DNA of 64,000 bases from Streptomyces sp. V4I2 (GTDB lineage Bacteria; Actinomycetota; Actinomycetes; Streptomycetales; Streptomycetaceae): assembly GCF_030817655.1 (NCBI RefSeq), contig NZ_JAUSZM010000003.1, forward strand, positions 6,200,001 to 6,264,000, read 5' to 3'. The position numbers were made by a program, and so were the translations under genes. Positions within the stretch are counted from its first letter, which is position 1; each line of letters opens with the position of its first letter. The notes under the pieces were generated by a model. The model was not told the origin of the DNA. It made no database searches and saw nothing but the letters and a program-made list of their open reading frames with translations. Of this stretch, positions 24,287 through 33,284 are shown one piece after another.

Positions 24287-24436
24287 TCAGCGGGTGGAGT
24301 GCGCTGACGGGGACAGCGTCGACGGGCCCTCGTCGCGTACGCCCGTTCCGTCCTCGCAGCCCGTCAGCACGAGCGCGAGGAGCGTGAGGGCGGTGGCGGC
24401 GAGGAGGCGGCGGCGGTGGCGGGTTCGGGCGGACAT
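24287..24436 (-). CDS. Small lipoprotein
   Basis: 49-aa predicted lipoprotein, not assignable to a family. A basic N-terminus (MSARTRHRRR) precedes a hydrophobic stretch (LLAATALTLLALVL) and lipobox LTGC near residue 24, so about 26 residues would remain on the outer face of the membrane. ATG 24436 has GGAGG upstream; an open frame continues further but is Pro-rich and has no start signal. It is convergent with the DUF805 gene. Confidence 0.6.
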   Translation of the reverse strand: MSARTRHRRRLLAATALTLLALVLTGCEDGTGVRDEGPSTLSPSAHSTR

Positions 24437-24693
24437 GCTGGGCGGCCTCCGTGGTGGGTGGGGGGCGGTGGGAACAGCGTGCGGGGTGAGTGGTGGCGGT
24501 GCCATGGTTCGCGGGGGATTCGGGACGCCGGGGCCGTGGGATGTGGGCTGACCTGCGGGGACGCTGCTTCCCAGGGACGTGGCGCGGGACGTCGTACGGG
24601 CGGGTTCCGTGAAATGTGCCGGTGGGCACCATCAAGTGCCGCCGGGAGTTAGGTTGTTGACCGTTCCACCGCCGACTCTCCGAGGAGACGCCC

Positions 24694-25596
24694 ATGTCCG
24701 GTGACGCCCTCAGCCAGGACCCCGCCGAGCTGAGAAGGAGGATCGACACCACCAAGGCGCACCCGGCCCGTGTCTACGACGTCTTCCTCGGCGGCAAGGA
24801 CAACTACCCGATGGACCGCGCGGCCGCGGCCGCCGCCCTGACCGCCAATCCGCGCGGCTACCTCGACGTACGGCACAACCGCGACTTCATGCGCCGCGCC
24901 GTGACGCGGATGGCCACGGACCACGGCATCCGGCAGTTCCTTGACATCGGCACCGGGCTGCCGACAGCGGAGAACGTCCATCAGATCGCCCAGCGGGTCA
25001 TCCCCGACTCGCGGGTCGTGTACGTGGACCACGACCCGGTCGTCCTCGCGCACGCGCGTGCGCTGCTGACGAGCGGGCCCGAGGGGCGTACGGACTACAT
25101 CGACGCCGACATGCGCGAACCGGGCCAGATCCTCGAACAGGCCGCCAAGACCCTCGACTTCGACGAGCCGATCGCCCTGTGTCTGGTGGCGCTTCTGCAC
25201 TTCGTCGAGGACGAGGAGGCCTACTCGGTCGTGCGCGGTCTGGTGGACGCGCTGCCCTCCGGCAGCCGGCTCGTGCTCACCCATCTCACCGACGAGATGC
25301 ATCCGGAGCCGACCCGGGCGGTGCAACGGACGTACACCGAGCGCGGGTTCACCTTCGTGTTCCGGACCAAGGCCGAGGTGGAGCGGTTCTTCACCGAGAC
25401 GCCGGGCGTCACGCTCGACGAGCCCGGTGTCGTCCCCGTCCATCAGTGGAAGCCGGATCCCGCGCCCGCTCCGCCGGCCATCGATCCGGAGGACTTCGAG
25501 AGGCTCGACGACATCGAGAAGATCCGCTACCGGGACATCAACGACGTGACGGACGACGACATCAATGTGTATGGGGCGACCGGGCTCAAGGCCTGA
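24694..25596 (+). CDS. SAM-dependent methyltransferase (DUF574/PF04672)
   Basis: 300-aa protein of the family strongly expanded in Streptomyces. Its signatures are HPARVYDVFLGGKDNYPMDR (residues about 21-40), RHNRDFMRRAV, the SAM site FLDIGTGLPTAENVHQIAQ, VVYVDHDPVVLAHARALL, and VALLHFVEDE. Rossmann methyltransferase fold; acceptor unknown. ATG 24694 lies 10 nt after GAGGAG. The TGA stop falls inside an 8-bp tandem repeat (25593-25624), so slippage there would change the C-terminus. Confidence 0.93.
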   Translation: MSGDALSQDPAELRRRIDTTKAHPARVYDVFLGGKDNYPMDRAAAAAALTANPRGYLDVRHNRDFMRRAVTRMATDHGIRQFLDIGTGLPTAENVHQIAQRVIPDSRVVYVDHDPVVLAHARALLTSGPEGRTDYIDADMREPGQILEQAAKTLDFDEPIALCLVALLHFVEDEEAYSVVRGLVDALPSGSRLVLTHLTDEMHPEPTRAVQRTYTERGFTFVFRTKAEVERFFTETPGVTLDEPGVVPVHQWKPDPAPAPPAIDPEDFERLDDIEKIRYRDINDVTDDDINVYGATGLKA

Positions 25597-25624
25597 CGGG
25601 CTGACGGGCTGACGGGCTGACGGG
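25593..25624. repeat. CTGACGGG x4 tandem repeat
   Basis: Four exact copies of CTGACGGG at 25593-25624, beginning at the last sense codon of the DUF574 gene. Each copy brings TGA into a different frame, so stops recur. Confidence 0.9.
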
Positions 25625-25740
25625 TTGGCGTGGGTGACCGTCCGGATGGCGGAAACCTGCTTGTAGGTGGCACTTATTTCCCTAGGCTGCGCGGCACTGT
25701 CTGTCCTGTTCTTCAGTCCGTCGCAGTCGAAGGAGCCGCC

Positions 25741-26958
25741 ATGACCGTTGCCGAGGTCGATGTCGTTCCCGCGCCGCCGCTCGCCGCGCGGGCCCGGGCG
25801 GTCGGTGGGTCGGCCGTACGGGACATCCTCGCCGTCACCGCCCGGCCCGAGGTGATCAACTTCGCGGGCGGGCTGCCGGCGCCGGAGCTGTTCGACGTGG
25901 ACGGGATCGCGGACGCCTTCCGGGCGGTGCTCGCGGAGGCGCCCGAGCGGGCGTTGCAGTACTCCACGACCGAGGGTGAGCCGGGGCTGCGGGGTGCGCT
26001 GGCCGGGCGGATGTCGGTGCGGGGGCTGCCCACCGAGGCCGACGACGTGCTGGTCACCACCGGTTCGCAGCAGGCGCTGTCCCTGCTCGCGACCGTGCTG
26101 GTGGAGCCCGGGGACACGGTTCTTGTCGAAAGTCCCTGTTATCTGGCGGCACTTCAGGCCTTCGGCTTCGCGGGCGCGCGGGTGGTGGCGGTGCCGGGGG
26201 ACGGGGACGGGGACGGGCTGGATCCGGCGGCGCTGGAGGAACTGGTCGTGCGGGAGCGGCCCAAGCTGCTGTACACCGTGCCGACCTTCCAGAATCCGAC
26301 GGGCCGTACGCTGCCGGCCGCGCGCCGGGCGGCGATCGCGTCCGTCGCCGCCCGGCGGGGGCTGTGGATCGTCGAGGACGATCCGTACGGGGAGCTGCGG
26401 TTCGAGGGCGAGCGGGTGCCGTGGATCGCCACGTACCCGGGCGCCGAGGACCGTACGGTCCTGCTCGGCTCCTTCTCCAAGGTCATGGCGCCGGGGCTGC
26501 GGCTGGGGTGGCTGCGGGCGCCGGGCGCGCTGCGGCGGGCCTGCGCGGTCGCCAAGCAGGCCGCCGACCTGCACACACCGACGGTCAACCAGCTCGCCGC
26601 GGCACGGTATCTGGCCGACCGGGACCTGGACGCCCACGTCCGGCGGGTCGCCGGGGTGTACCGGGAGCGGCGGGACGCGATGCTCGCGGGGCTGGCGGAC
26701 GCGCTGCCGGAGGGGTCGGCCTGGAGCCGGCCCGAGGGCGGGATGTTCCTCTGGGCCCGGCTGCCGTCGTCGTACGACACGACCGAGCTGCTGGCGCGGG
26801 TGGTGCGGCAGGACGTGGCCTATGTGCCGGGGGCGCCCTTCTATGCCGGTGAGCCGGACCGGTCGACGCTGCGGCTGTGCTTCGTCACGCAGACGCCGGC
26901 GGAGATCGGGGAGGGGCTGCGGAGGCTGGGGGCCGGATTCGGGCTTCCGGGGGACTAG
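25741..26958 (+). CDS. PLP-dependent aminotransferase (fold type I, MocR/LysN-like)
   Basis: 405-aa class I/II aminotransferase of the 2-aminoadipate/MocR-catalytic-domain type. Features are NFAGGLPAPELFDVD, the YSTTEGEPGLRGALAGRM entry, TTGSQQALSLLATVL, VPTFQNPTGRTLP, the EDDPYGELRFEG aspartate, and the PLP Lys in LLGSFSKVMAPGLRLGW. No N-terminal winged helix is present, so it is an enzyme, not a MocR regulator. ATG 25741 has GAAGGAG 6 nt before it and is preferred over the open frame starting at 25630. Substrate not determinable. Confidence 0.92.
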   Translation: MTVAEVDVVPAPPLAARARAVGGSAVRDILAVTARPEVINFAGGLPAPELFDVDGIADAFRAVLAEAPERALQYSTTEGEPGLRGALAGRMSVRGLPTEADDVLVTTGSQQALSLLATVLVEPGDTVLVESPCYLAALQAFGFAGARVVAVPGDGDGDGLDPAALEELVVRERPKLLYTVPTFQNPTGRTLPAARRAAIASVAARRGLWIVEDDPYGELRFEGERVPWIATYPGAEDRTVLLGSFSKVMAPGLRLGWLRAPGALRRACAVAKQAADLHTPTVNQLAAARYLADRDLDAHVRRVAGVYRERRDAMLAGLADALPEGSAWSRPEGGMFLWARLPSSYDTTELLARVVRQDVAYVPGAPFYAGEPDRSTLRLCFVTQTPAEIGEGLRRLGAGFGLPGD

Positions 26959-27030
26959 GTCCAAAGGCGGGGGAACGGCTACTGCTGTGGATCGCTGACG
27001 TGGGCTGAGCGGTGTGCATACGGTGAGGGC

Positions 27031-27876
27031 ATGGCCGATGACACTGGGGAGTTCGACCTTGACGCGTATCTCGGGCGGATCGGGTGGGAGGGGGAGCGGC
27101 GGGCCGACGCGGCGACGCTGAGGGGGGTGCATCTCGCGCACATGCGGGGCATCCCGTTCGAGAACCTGGATGCCCTGCGGCGCCTGGCGCCCTCACTCGA
27201 ACCCGCCGACCTCATGACCAAGTTGGTCCACAGCCGGCGCGGCGGCTACTGCTACGAGCACAACACGCTGTTCTCGCTGGCCCTTGAGGCACTGGGCTTC
27301 CGGGTGGTGACCCGGCTGGCCGCCCGCGTCGTCGTGGGGGCGGACCGTAGGGAGAGTCGGCCGCGTACGCACATGGCTCTGCTCGTGGAGGTGCCGGGGG
27401 AGCGGGCGCCGTATCTGGCCGACGTCGGGTTCGGGGCCATCGGGGCGTTGCTGGAGCCCATGCCGTTGGTGGTGGGTGCCGAGGTCCGGGACGCGGAGCG
27501 GCGGCATCGGCTCGTGCACGTGGCGCACCGGGGGCCGTTGGAGATGTGGGTGCTCGAGGCGTACGAGGAGAAGGCCGCGTCCTGGGCGGAGCAGTACGCG
27601 TTCACCCTGGAGCCGTTCGAGGCGCCCGACTTCGAGGTCATCAACTGGCACATCGGGACCAACCCGCGCTCGCCCTTCACCCAACAGCTGTACGTGCAGC
27701 GGGTTTCCGCCGAACGCCACCTCCTTCTCCACGGCCGCCTCCTCACCGAGACGCTGGTCGACGGCACGGTGAGCGAGCGGGAGGTCATGGAGGAGGCGGA
27801 GGCGCGTCGGCTGCTGGAGGCGGAGTTCGGGGTGGTGGCTCCGGAGGGGATGACGCTGCTGACCCCGCCGGAGTGA
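27031..27876 (+). CDS. nat: Arylamine N-acetyltransferase
   Basis: 281-aa NAT: transfers acetyl (or propionyl) from acyl-CoA to arylamines/hydrazines, or amide-forming substrates in secondary metabolism. The full catalytic triad is visible: Cys74 (RRGGYCYEHN), His114 (RTHMALLVE), Asp131 (LADVGFGA). The N-terminus IPFENLDAL and VINWHIGTNPRSPFTQQ are family signatures. Normal length. It is convergent with the DUF4253 gene; only 15 bp separate them. Confidence 0.94.
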   Translation: MADDTGEFDLDAYLGRIGWEGERRADAATLRGVHLAHMRGIPFENLDALRRLAPSLEPADLMTKLVHSRRGGYCYEHNTLFSLALEALGFRVVTRLAARVVVGADRRESRPRTHMALLVEVPGERAPYLADVGFGAIGALLEPMPLVVGAEVRDAERRHRLVHVAHRGPLEMWVLEAYEEKAASWAEQYAFTLEPFEAPDFEVINWHIGTNPRSPFTQQLYVQRVSAERHLLLHGRLLTETLVDGTVSEREVMEEAEARRLLEAEFGVVAPEGMTLLTPPE

Positions 27877-27891
27877 GGGGGCGGTGGCCGG

Positions 27892-29700
27892 TCAGTCCCA
27901 CCAGAAGGACCAGCGGCGCTGACCGATGAGGTCCTTGGCGTAGGAGACCAGGTCGCCGGGGCCCGTCTGCCAGATGGCGTCCGGGCAGAACGCGAGGTGC
28001 TCGGCGGCGATCGCCTCCGCCTCGGCGGGAGTGGTGGGAGGGGCGGCGACGGACACCAGCAGGTCGCTGGAGGTCAGCGCCACCACCCGTATCCCGAAGC
28101 GATCCTCCCAGGACCGCAGGACAGCGCAGAGACGGGCCACGTCGTTGTCGTGGTTCAGCGGGCCGGTCCAGCCGATCGCCGCCGGGATGTCGGCGGAGCG
28201 GCGGGTCGGCACCAGGGCGAGACTCGGGTGGTGGAAGGCGTCGGCCCCGCCGTCGCACACCAGGTCGGCGACCTCGGCCGCCCGCATGTCCGGATCGGGG
28301 TCGGGCGGGCCGGCGTCCGGGGAACCGGCGTCCGGGGAACCGGCGTCCGGGGAACCGGCGGAGGACAGCCCCGGCCAGTCCGGTCCGGGTGCACCCTCCT
28401 CGTACTCCGCCTCGTACACCTCCTGGTGCTCCTCCCAGAACTCCGCGAGCACCTCCTCGGCGTCGTGGTCCCCGGGATACGACATCAGCTCGGGCCGCAG
28501 TGCCCAGCTCTCCGGGCCGCCGCCATGGACGCCTTCCGTGTCCACGAGCACCGGCAGCAGGCCGGCCCGCGCGGCGGGTGCCGCCAGCGCCGACCAGTCG
28601 CCGGGGGACGCGGGCCGGTCGGCGTACCAGAGCAGCGGTTCGTGCCAGGGGCCGTCGGGTGTCTCGTCGACCAGGCGTCCGGGCGGGAGGGGGAGACCGA
28701 GGGTCGCAAGTCTCGGCAGGGGGTTGGGAAGTGTCGCCATGCCGGTGACTTTAGGGGGAGCCACTGACAACGGCGGCGGCCGCCCCGACTGGTCCACGCT
28801 GCCGTCGAAACACTCCCGCCTGCCACCCGCCGCCGGTTGGAAACAGGCCTCGACGACGGCTCCGGGACGGGTCACGGCCATGGGGGTATAGACGTAGGCC
28901 TCCGCGTCTACGTCGTCCTCGACCTCGGCGCTGCGGACACGACCGTCACCATCTCCGAGACCGTCACGACCGCCGAGATCGTCACGGCCGTCACGGCCGC
29001 TCACCGTCATCTCGATCCGGTCGCCGATCCGTGTGCCCCACATCCGCGCCCAGCTGGTCCCGCACTCCTCGCTGTGGCGCAGTTCCAGCCAGGCACCGGT
29101 GGCCGTGCGGTGGGAGGCGAGGGTGTCCGGGCCGGTGCCGCACTTCATGTGCATCGGGCTCTTGCCCTCGCAGGCGGCTCCCCGGCAGCGCGGCCCGGTG
29201 GCGGACGGGGACGCCGACGACCGGGATCCGACATCCTGGTCCGGCAGCAGGAAGAGGGCCACCGCCACGCCCCCGACGGCCACGGCGGACACCGACGCGA
29301 GGACCGCCACGGCTGCCAGACCCTTGTGACCGGCACGCGTCACCTCCTGCGGAGGCGGAGCTGGAGGTGGAGCTGGAGGTGGCGGCGGCGCCGGGGTCGG
29401 GGACGGCTTCGGCTCCCGCGACCGCTCCTCCGTACGCGGCTCTCCCGTCCCGCGCCCGCGCCATTCCGACTCCGCGATCTCCCACAGCGCCAGACACCGT
29501 CCGTCCGGTGCGCCGGCGAGCCGGCACAGCTCCCGCACCGCCTCGCGCGGCGGCAGCGTCTTGCCGTTGAGATAGCGCTCCCAGGACGACTTGCTGAACA
29601 GGGTCTTCGAGGCGAGGCCCGCCATGCTCAGGCCGGTCTGCTCCTTCACCTCCCGCAGCGCAGCGGCCAGTCGGGCGCATTCGGGCGACGGCGTCGTCAT
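27892..29700 (-). CDS. HTH-TM-DUF2690 protein fused in frame to DUF4253
   Basis: One uninterrupted 602-aa frame with two parts. The first (about 1-310) has an XRE-like HTH (LSMAGLASKTLFSKSSWERY), a Pro-rich linker of about 35 residues, one TM helix (about 125-148) and an extracellular DUF2690-like part (LELRHSEECGTSWARMWG). The second (about 321-602) begins MATLPNPLPRLATLGLPLPP, carries three GSPDA repeats and ends with a DUF4253 domain (SYAKDLIGQRRWSFWWD). No stop separates them. ATG 28740 could be an independent start for the second part. The start overlaps the upstream HTH gene by 4 bp (ATGA). Confidence 0.7.
   Translation of the reverse strand: MTTPSPECARLAAALREVKEQTGLSMAGLASKTLFSKSSWERYLNGKTLPPREAVRELCRLAGAPDGRCLALWEIAESEWRGRGTGEPRTEERSREPKPSPTPAPPPPPAPPPAPPPQEVTRAGHKGLAAVAVLASVSAVAVGGVAVALFLLPDQDVGSRSSASPSATGPRCRGAACEGKSPMHMKCGTGPDTLASHRTATGAWLELRHSEECGTSWARMWGTRIGDRIEMTVSGRDGRDDLGGRDGLGDGDGRVRSAEVEDDVDAEAYVYTPMAVTRPGAVVEACFQPAAGGRRECFDGSVDQSGRPPPLSVAPPKVTGMATLPNPLPRLATLGLPLPPGRLVDETPDGPWHEPLLWYADRPASPGDWSALAAPAARAGLLPVLVDTEGVHGGGPESWALRPELMSYPGDHDAEEVLAEFWEEHQEVYEAEYEEGAPGPDWPGLSSAGSPDAGSPDAGSPDAGPPDPDPDMRAAEVADLVCDGGADAFHHPSLALVPTRRSADIPAAIGWTGPLNHDNDVARLCAVLRSWEDRFGIRVVALTSSDLLVSVAAPPTTPAEAEAIAAEHLAFCPDAIWQTGPGDLVSYAKDLIGQRRWSFWWD
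28311..28355. repeat. 15-bp x3 tandem repeat in coding sequence
   Basis: Three exact copies of CGGCGTCCGGGGAAC (28311-28325, 28326-28340, 28341-28355), encoding GSPDA repeats on the minus strand within the DUF4253-containing protein. The length is a multiple of three, so copy-number change would keep the frame. Confidence 0.9.
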
Positions 29701-30500
29701 CCCCGCAGGACCTCCCACGTGTGCGGTCCGACGATGCCGTCCACGACCAGCCCCTCCCGCTGCTGCACGCGCTTGACCGCACGTTCCGTATGCGGACCGA
29801 AGATCCCGTCGACGACCCCCGGCGACACGCCCGCCCTGCGCAGCAGACACTGCGCCTCGGCCACCTCCGGCCCGGCGTGGCCGTCCGCCAGGATGGCGTC
29901 CCGGGTGCGGCTGATGCCCGCGTACCAGCGGCCGTCGCTCCGCTCCGGGTGGCAGGTGTACGTGGGTGCCGCCGCCGGCGACCGGGGTGCCGACGCGGCG
30001 GACGAGGCGGACGAGGCGAGAGGGGACGCCGCCAATTCGCCGTCGCCGCCGCCGTTGAGCCGTACCAGCAGGAGGACCGCCGCGGAGACGGCCAGTACCA
30101 GAGCCGCCGTCCCCGCCACGAGAGCGATACGCAGCGAACGGCTGGGAAACGGTGCGCTTTCGGCCCTCGCCGACCGGATGTCCGGCTCGGCCGCGACCGC
30201 CTCCGGCGCGGACGCGCCTCCGCCTTCGCGCGCGTTCCCCCACGCCTCGGCGGCGACTTCGTGCAACGCGAGCAGCCGGGTCGGATCGTCACCGCCGATC
30301 CGGGCCATCGCCTCCACGGCCTCCGAGGGAGGAAGCGATCTGCCGCCCAGATAGCGTTCCCACGACTTCGGGCTGTACCCCGTCTTCGCCGCCAGTTGCC
30401 GCAGGCTCAGCCCGCTGTGATCCTTCAGCCGGCGCAACTGCACGGCCAACTGCCGGACACGCGGATCCAGTTCTGCGGGCAGCGCTTTCCAACGCGACAT
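29697..30500 (-). CDS. Membrane-anchored HTH protein with peptidoglycan-binding domain
   Basis: 267-aa protein. Residues about 10-75 form an XRE-like HTH (LSLRQLAAKTGYSPKSWERY), then a low-complexity linker, one TM helix at about 121-145 (IALVAGTAALVLAVSAAVLL), and an outside PG_binding_1 domain at about 195-265 (CLLRRAGVSPGVVDGIFGPH, VVDGIVGPHTWEVL). The layout suggests a one-piece sensor: wall-binding outside, DNA-binding inside. Its HTH half is clearly paralogous to that of the next gene, with which it overlaps (ATGA). A secreted PG-binding protein gene is divergent from it. No target is known. Confidence 0.82.
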   Translation of the reverse strand: MSRWKALPAELDPRVRQLAVQLRRLKDHSGLSLRQLAAKTGYSPKSWERYLGGRSLPPSEAVEAMARIGGDDPTRLLALHEVAAEAWGNAREGGGASAPEAVAAEPDIRSARAESAPFPSRSLRIALVAGTAALVLAVSAAVLLLVRLNGGGDGELAASPLASSASSAASAPRSPAAAPTYTCHPERSDGRWYAGISRTRDAILADGHAGPEVAEAQCLLRRAGVSPGVVDGIFGPHTERAVKRVQQREGLVVDGIVGPHTWEVLRG

Positions 30501-30816
30501 GTCTCCCCCACTCGCGTTCCCGGTCCGTGCTCAGTGGCCGTGGTCAGCGGCCCCTGCGCCCGGCGCATTCTGCATCACCATCCACGGCCCGCACCGGAGC
30601 GTGGTTCCCGCGCGGGTACGGAATCGGCCACCGCCCGCCGCAGCCGTCCCGCCGGACCGTCCCGGCGGACGGCGTCCCAGCAGGTCAGCGGGCGGGGCGT
30701 CCCGCGAGGGCGTCAGTTCTGCGGCAACTGTGGCAGGCGTTGCCGTCCACTGAGCACTCTCGTGTTGCCAGACCGGCGGCACGTCAGGTGCCGTCCCACG
30801 ACCCCAAGGGGGAAAC
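30501..30816. other. Divergent promoter region between HTH operon and PG-binding protein gene
   Basis: 316 bp without a gene. It must carry promoters for both the minus-strand HTH pair and the plus-strand secreted protein. No convincing palindrome or consensus promoter was found by eye; a ribosome site (AAGGGGG) precedes ATG 30817. Confidence 0.4.
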
Positions 30817-31266
30817 ATGCGACCGAACGTGTTGACGAGGACCGCCATCAGCCTCACCGCCGTCGTCGGACTCGCGGCCGGAACGGTGGCGGCCGCGGGC
30901 ACCAGCTTCGCGGCGCCGGACGCGAAGCCGGCCGTGAGCTCCGAGGTCTCCGTCCTCGCGGTGAACAACCTTGGCCTGAACACGGCTCGGGCCCAGCGCT
31001 GGCAGTGCTGGCTGCGCGACACGGGTTACAACCCCGGCACGATCGACGGGCAGCTGGGCACCAACAGCTGGAAGGCGGCGCAGAGGAAGTTCAACGACCT
31101 GGACCTCAACGCCGGCACTGTCGACGGAGTCGTCGGCACCAACACGATCAAGGCGCTGCAGCGCTACCTGAACATCTTCGACTACAACCTTGCCGTCGAC
31201 GGGGTCGCCGGACCGGCGACCAGGGCCGCGTTCTGGGACTTCAACGAGATCAACTACTGCGCCTGA
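30817..31266 (+). CDS. Secreted peptidoglycan-binding protein
   Basis: 149-aa exported protein. The Sec signal peptide (MRPNVLTRTAISLTAVVGLA, then AAGTVAAAGTSFA) is probably cleaved near residue 32. The mature part is made of PG_binding_1-like repeats: CWLRDTGYNPGTIDGQLGTN, LDLNAGTVDGVVGTNTIKAL, and NLAVDGVAGPATRAAFWDF. No catalytic domain is present, so it probably binds the wall or modulates another wall enzyme. It is divergent from a membrane HTH protein carrying the same kind of domain, hinting at a shared function. A terminator follows. Confidence 0.88.
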   Translation: MRPNVLTRTAISLTAVVGLAAGTVAAAGTSFAAPDAKPAVSSEVSVLAVNNLGLNTARAQRWQCWLRDTGYNPGTIDGQLGTNSWKAAQRKFNDLDLNAGTVDGVVGTNTIKALQRYLNIFDYNLAVDGVAGPATRAAFWDFNEINYCA

Positions 31267-31276
31267 GCGGACGCCG

Positions 31277-31310
31277 CGGCCCGTCCTCCCACGGGGGAGA
31301 GGACGGGCCG
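31277..31310. terminator. Bidirectional terminator
   Basis: 11-bp stem CGGCCCGTCCT (31277-31287) / AGGACGGGCCG (31300-31310) with a 12-nt loop, between the convergent PG-binding protein gene and argS. Confidence 0.85.
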
Positions 31311-31329
31311 CACGCGTCTCTTCGGGCGC

Positions 31330-33096
31330 TCAGAGGCGCTCGGGCGTCCGGATTCCCAGCAGGGCCATGCCCCGGTGCAGGGTCCGGGCCGTGATGTCGC
31401 AGAGGAACAGGCGGTTCTCCACGTGCTGCGGCGTCTCGGCCTTCAGGACCGGGCACTTGTCGTAGAAGGTCGTGTACAGCGACGCCAGCTGGTAGAGGTA
31501 GGCCGCCAGTTTGTGCGGGGCGTACTCCGTCGCCGCTTCGGCCGCCGTCTCCGCGAACGCGTCCACGTGCAGGCCCAACGCCCGCTCCGCCTCGGCCAGT
31601 TCGAGCTCCGGGTGGGCGGACGGACGTACGTCCCCGGCCTTGCGCAGGATCGACCGGATACGGGCGTACGCGTACTGGAGGTACACGGACGTGTCGCCGT
31701 TCAGCGAGACCATCTGGTCCAGGTCGAACTTGTAGTCCCGGTTGGCCGACGTCGACAGGTCCGCGTACTTCACCGCGCCGACGCCGACCTGGGTGCCGCG
31801 CTCGGCGATGTCCGCCTCGGACAACTGGCCCAGCGTGTCCTTCTCCCGGACGACCGCCGTCGCCCGCTCGATCGCCTCGTCCAGGAGGTCGACCAGCTTG
31901 ACCGTCTCGCCCTCACGGGTCTTGAACGGCTTGCCGTCCTTGCCGAGCACGGTGCCGAAGGCCAGCTGGTGCGCCTTGACGTCGTCGCCGAGCCAGCCCG
32001 CCCGGCGAGCCGTCTCGAAGACCATCTTGAAGTGCAGTGACTGGCGGGCGTCGACCACGTAGACCAGGGTGTTCGCCTTCAGGTTGAAGACGCGGTCGCG
32101 GATGGCGGACAGGTCCGTCGCCGCGTAGCCGTAGCCGCCGTCCGACTTCTGCACGATCAGCGGGACCGGGTTGCCGTCCGGGCCCTTGACGTCGTCGAAG
32201 AAGACGCAGAGGGCGCCCTCGGAGCGGACCGCGACGCCGGACTCCTCCAGGAGGCGGCAGGTCTCGGCGAGCATGTCGTTGTAGCCGGACTCACCGACGA
32301 TGTCCGGGTCCCGGACCTCCATGTCCAGTTTCTCGAAGACGGAGAAGAAGTAGATCTTCGACTCGTCCACGAACTTCTGCCAGACGGCGAGGGTGTGCGG
32401 GTCCCCGGCCTGGAGGTCGACCACCCTGCGGCGGGCCCTGGTCTTGAACTCCTCGTCGGAGTCGAAGTGCTTGCGCGCGGCCTTGTAGAGACGGTCGAGG
32501 TTGGACATCGCCTCCTCGCCGCTGACCTGCGCGTCTTTGTGGTCCAGCTCGTGGGGGTGCTCGTCCAGGTACTGGATGAGCATGCCGAACTGGGTGCCCC
32601 AGTCGCCGATGTGGTGCCTGCGCACCACCGTCTCGCCGGTGAACTCCAGCAGTTGGACCACCGCGTCGCCGATCACCGCCGAGCGCAGGTGGCCGACGTG
32701 CATCTCCTTCGCCACGTTCGGCTGGGCGTAGTCGACGACCGTCGTGCCCGGGTTCTCGGCGAAGGGGACCCCGAGACGGTCGGGGTCGGCGTACCGCGCG
32801 GCCAGGTTCTCGGTGATCGCGCTGTCCGCGAGCGTGATGTTCAGGAAGCCGGGGCCCGAGACCTCGATGTCCTTGATCACGTCACCGGTGACCACCCCGG
32901 CAACGACCTGCGTCGCCAACTCCCGCGGGTTCGCCTTCGCCTTCTTCGCGAGGGCCAGGATCCCGTTGGCCTGGAAGTCCGCCCGGTCGCTTCGGCGCAG
33001 CAGCGGGTCGACTCCGTCGGCTTCCGCGAGGGCGGAAGAGAAGGCGTCGGCGAGGCGCTGTTGGACGAGATCGGTGAGGGACGTGACCGGGGCCAT
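31330..33096 (-). CDS. argS: Arginyl-tRNA synthetase
   Basis: 588-aa class I aminoacyl-tRNA synthetase that charges tRNA-Arg. The N-terminal Add-1 domain is followed by the HIGH-type motif HVGH at residues 133-136 (AQPNVAKEMHVGHLRSAVIG). The KMSKS loop is degenerate (FKTREGETVKLVDLLDEA), as is normal for ArgRS. It ends with the DALR anticodon domain (SLYTTFYDKCPVL, DITARTLHRGMALLGI). It is divergent from lysS across a 188-bp spacer, an arrangement seen in other streptomycetes. Confidence 0.97.
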   Translation of the reverse strand: MAPVTSLTDLVQQRLADAFSSALAEADGVDPLLRRSDRADFQANGILALAKKAKANPRELATQVVAGVVTGDVIKDIEVSGPGFLNITLADSAITENLAARYADPDRLGVPFAENPGTTVVDYAQPNVAKEMHVGHLRSAVIGDAVVQLLEFTGETVVRRHHIGDWGTQFGMLIQYLDEHPHELDHKDAQVSGEEAMSNLDRLYKAARKHFDSDEEFKTRARRRVVDLQAGDPHTLAVWQKFVDESKIYFFSVFEKLDMEVRDPDIVGESGYNDMLAETCRLLEESGVAVRSEGALCVFFDDVKGPDGNPVPLIVQKSDGGYGYAATDLSAIRDRVFNLKANTLVYVVDARQSLHFKMVFETARRAGWLGDDVKAHQLAFGTVLGKDGKPFKTREGETVKLVDLLDEAIERATAVVREKDTLGQLSEADIAERGTQVGVGAVKYADLSTSANRDYKFDLDQMVSLNGDTSVYLQYAYARIRSILRKAGDVRPSAHPELELAEAERALGLHVDAFAETAAEAATEYAPHKLAAYLYQLASLYTTFYDKCPVLKAETPQHVENRLFLCDITARTLHRGMALLGIRTPERL

Positions 33097-33284
33097 GGGG
33101 TGGGAGCCGTTCTCCTCGTGGGCTTGATGGACGTGGCCAGTATCCCATGGGGAGCAAAGCGGTTATTGCGGAGAGCCCGGGTGGTGGCGGTGGGTGTGAA
33201 AAGGCGTTTTCGTGGTTGCCGCCCGAGCTGGGAGAATGAGGGCGTCAGCCGTTGACCGTATGGCTGCCCCGGAGAAAGAAGGAC

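Noticed and set aside
31266..31330. T-box or riboswitch for argS
   Set aside because: This side is the 3' end of argS. The 5' side (33097-33284) shows no T-box core motif.
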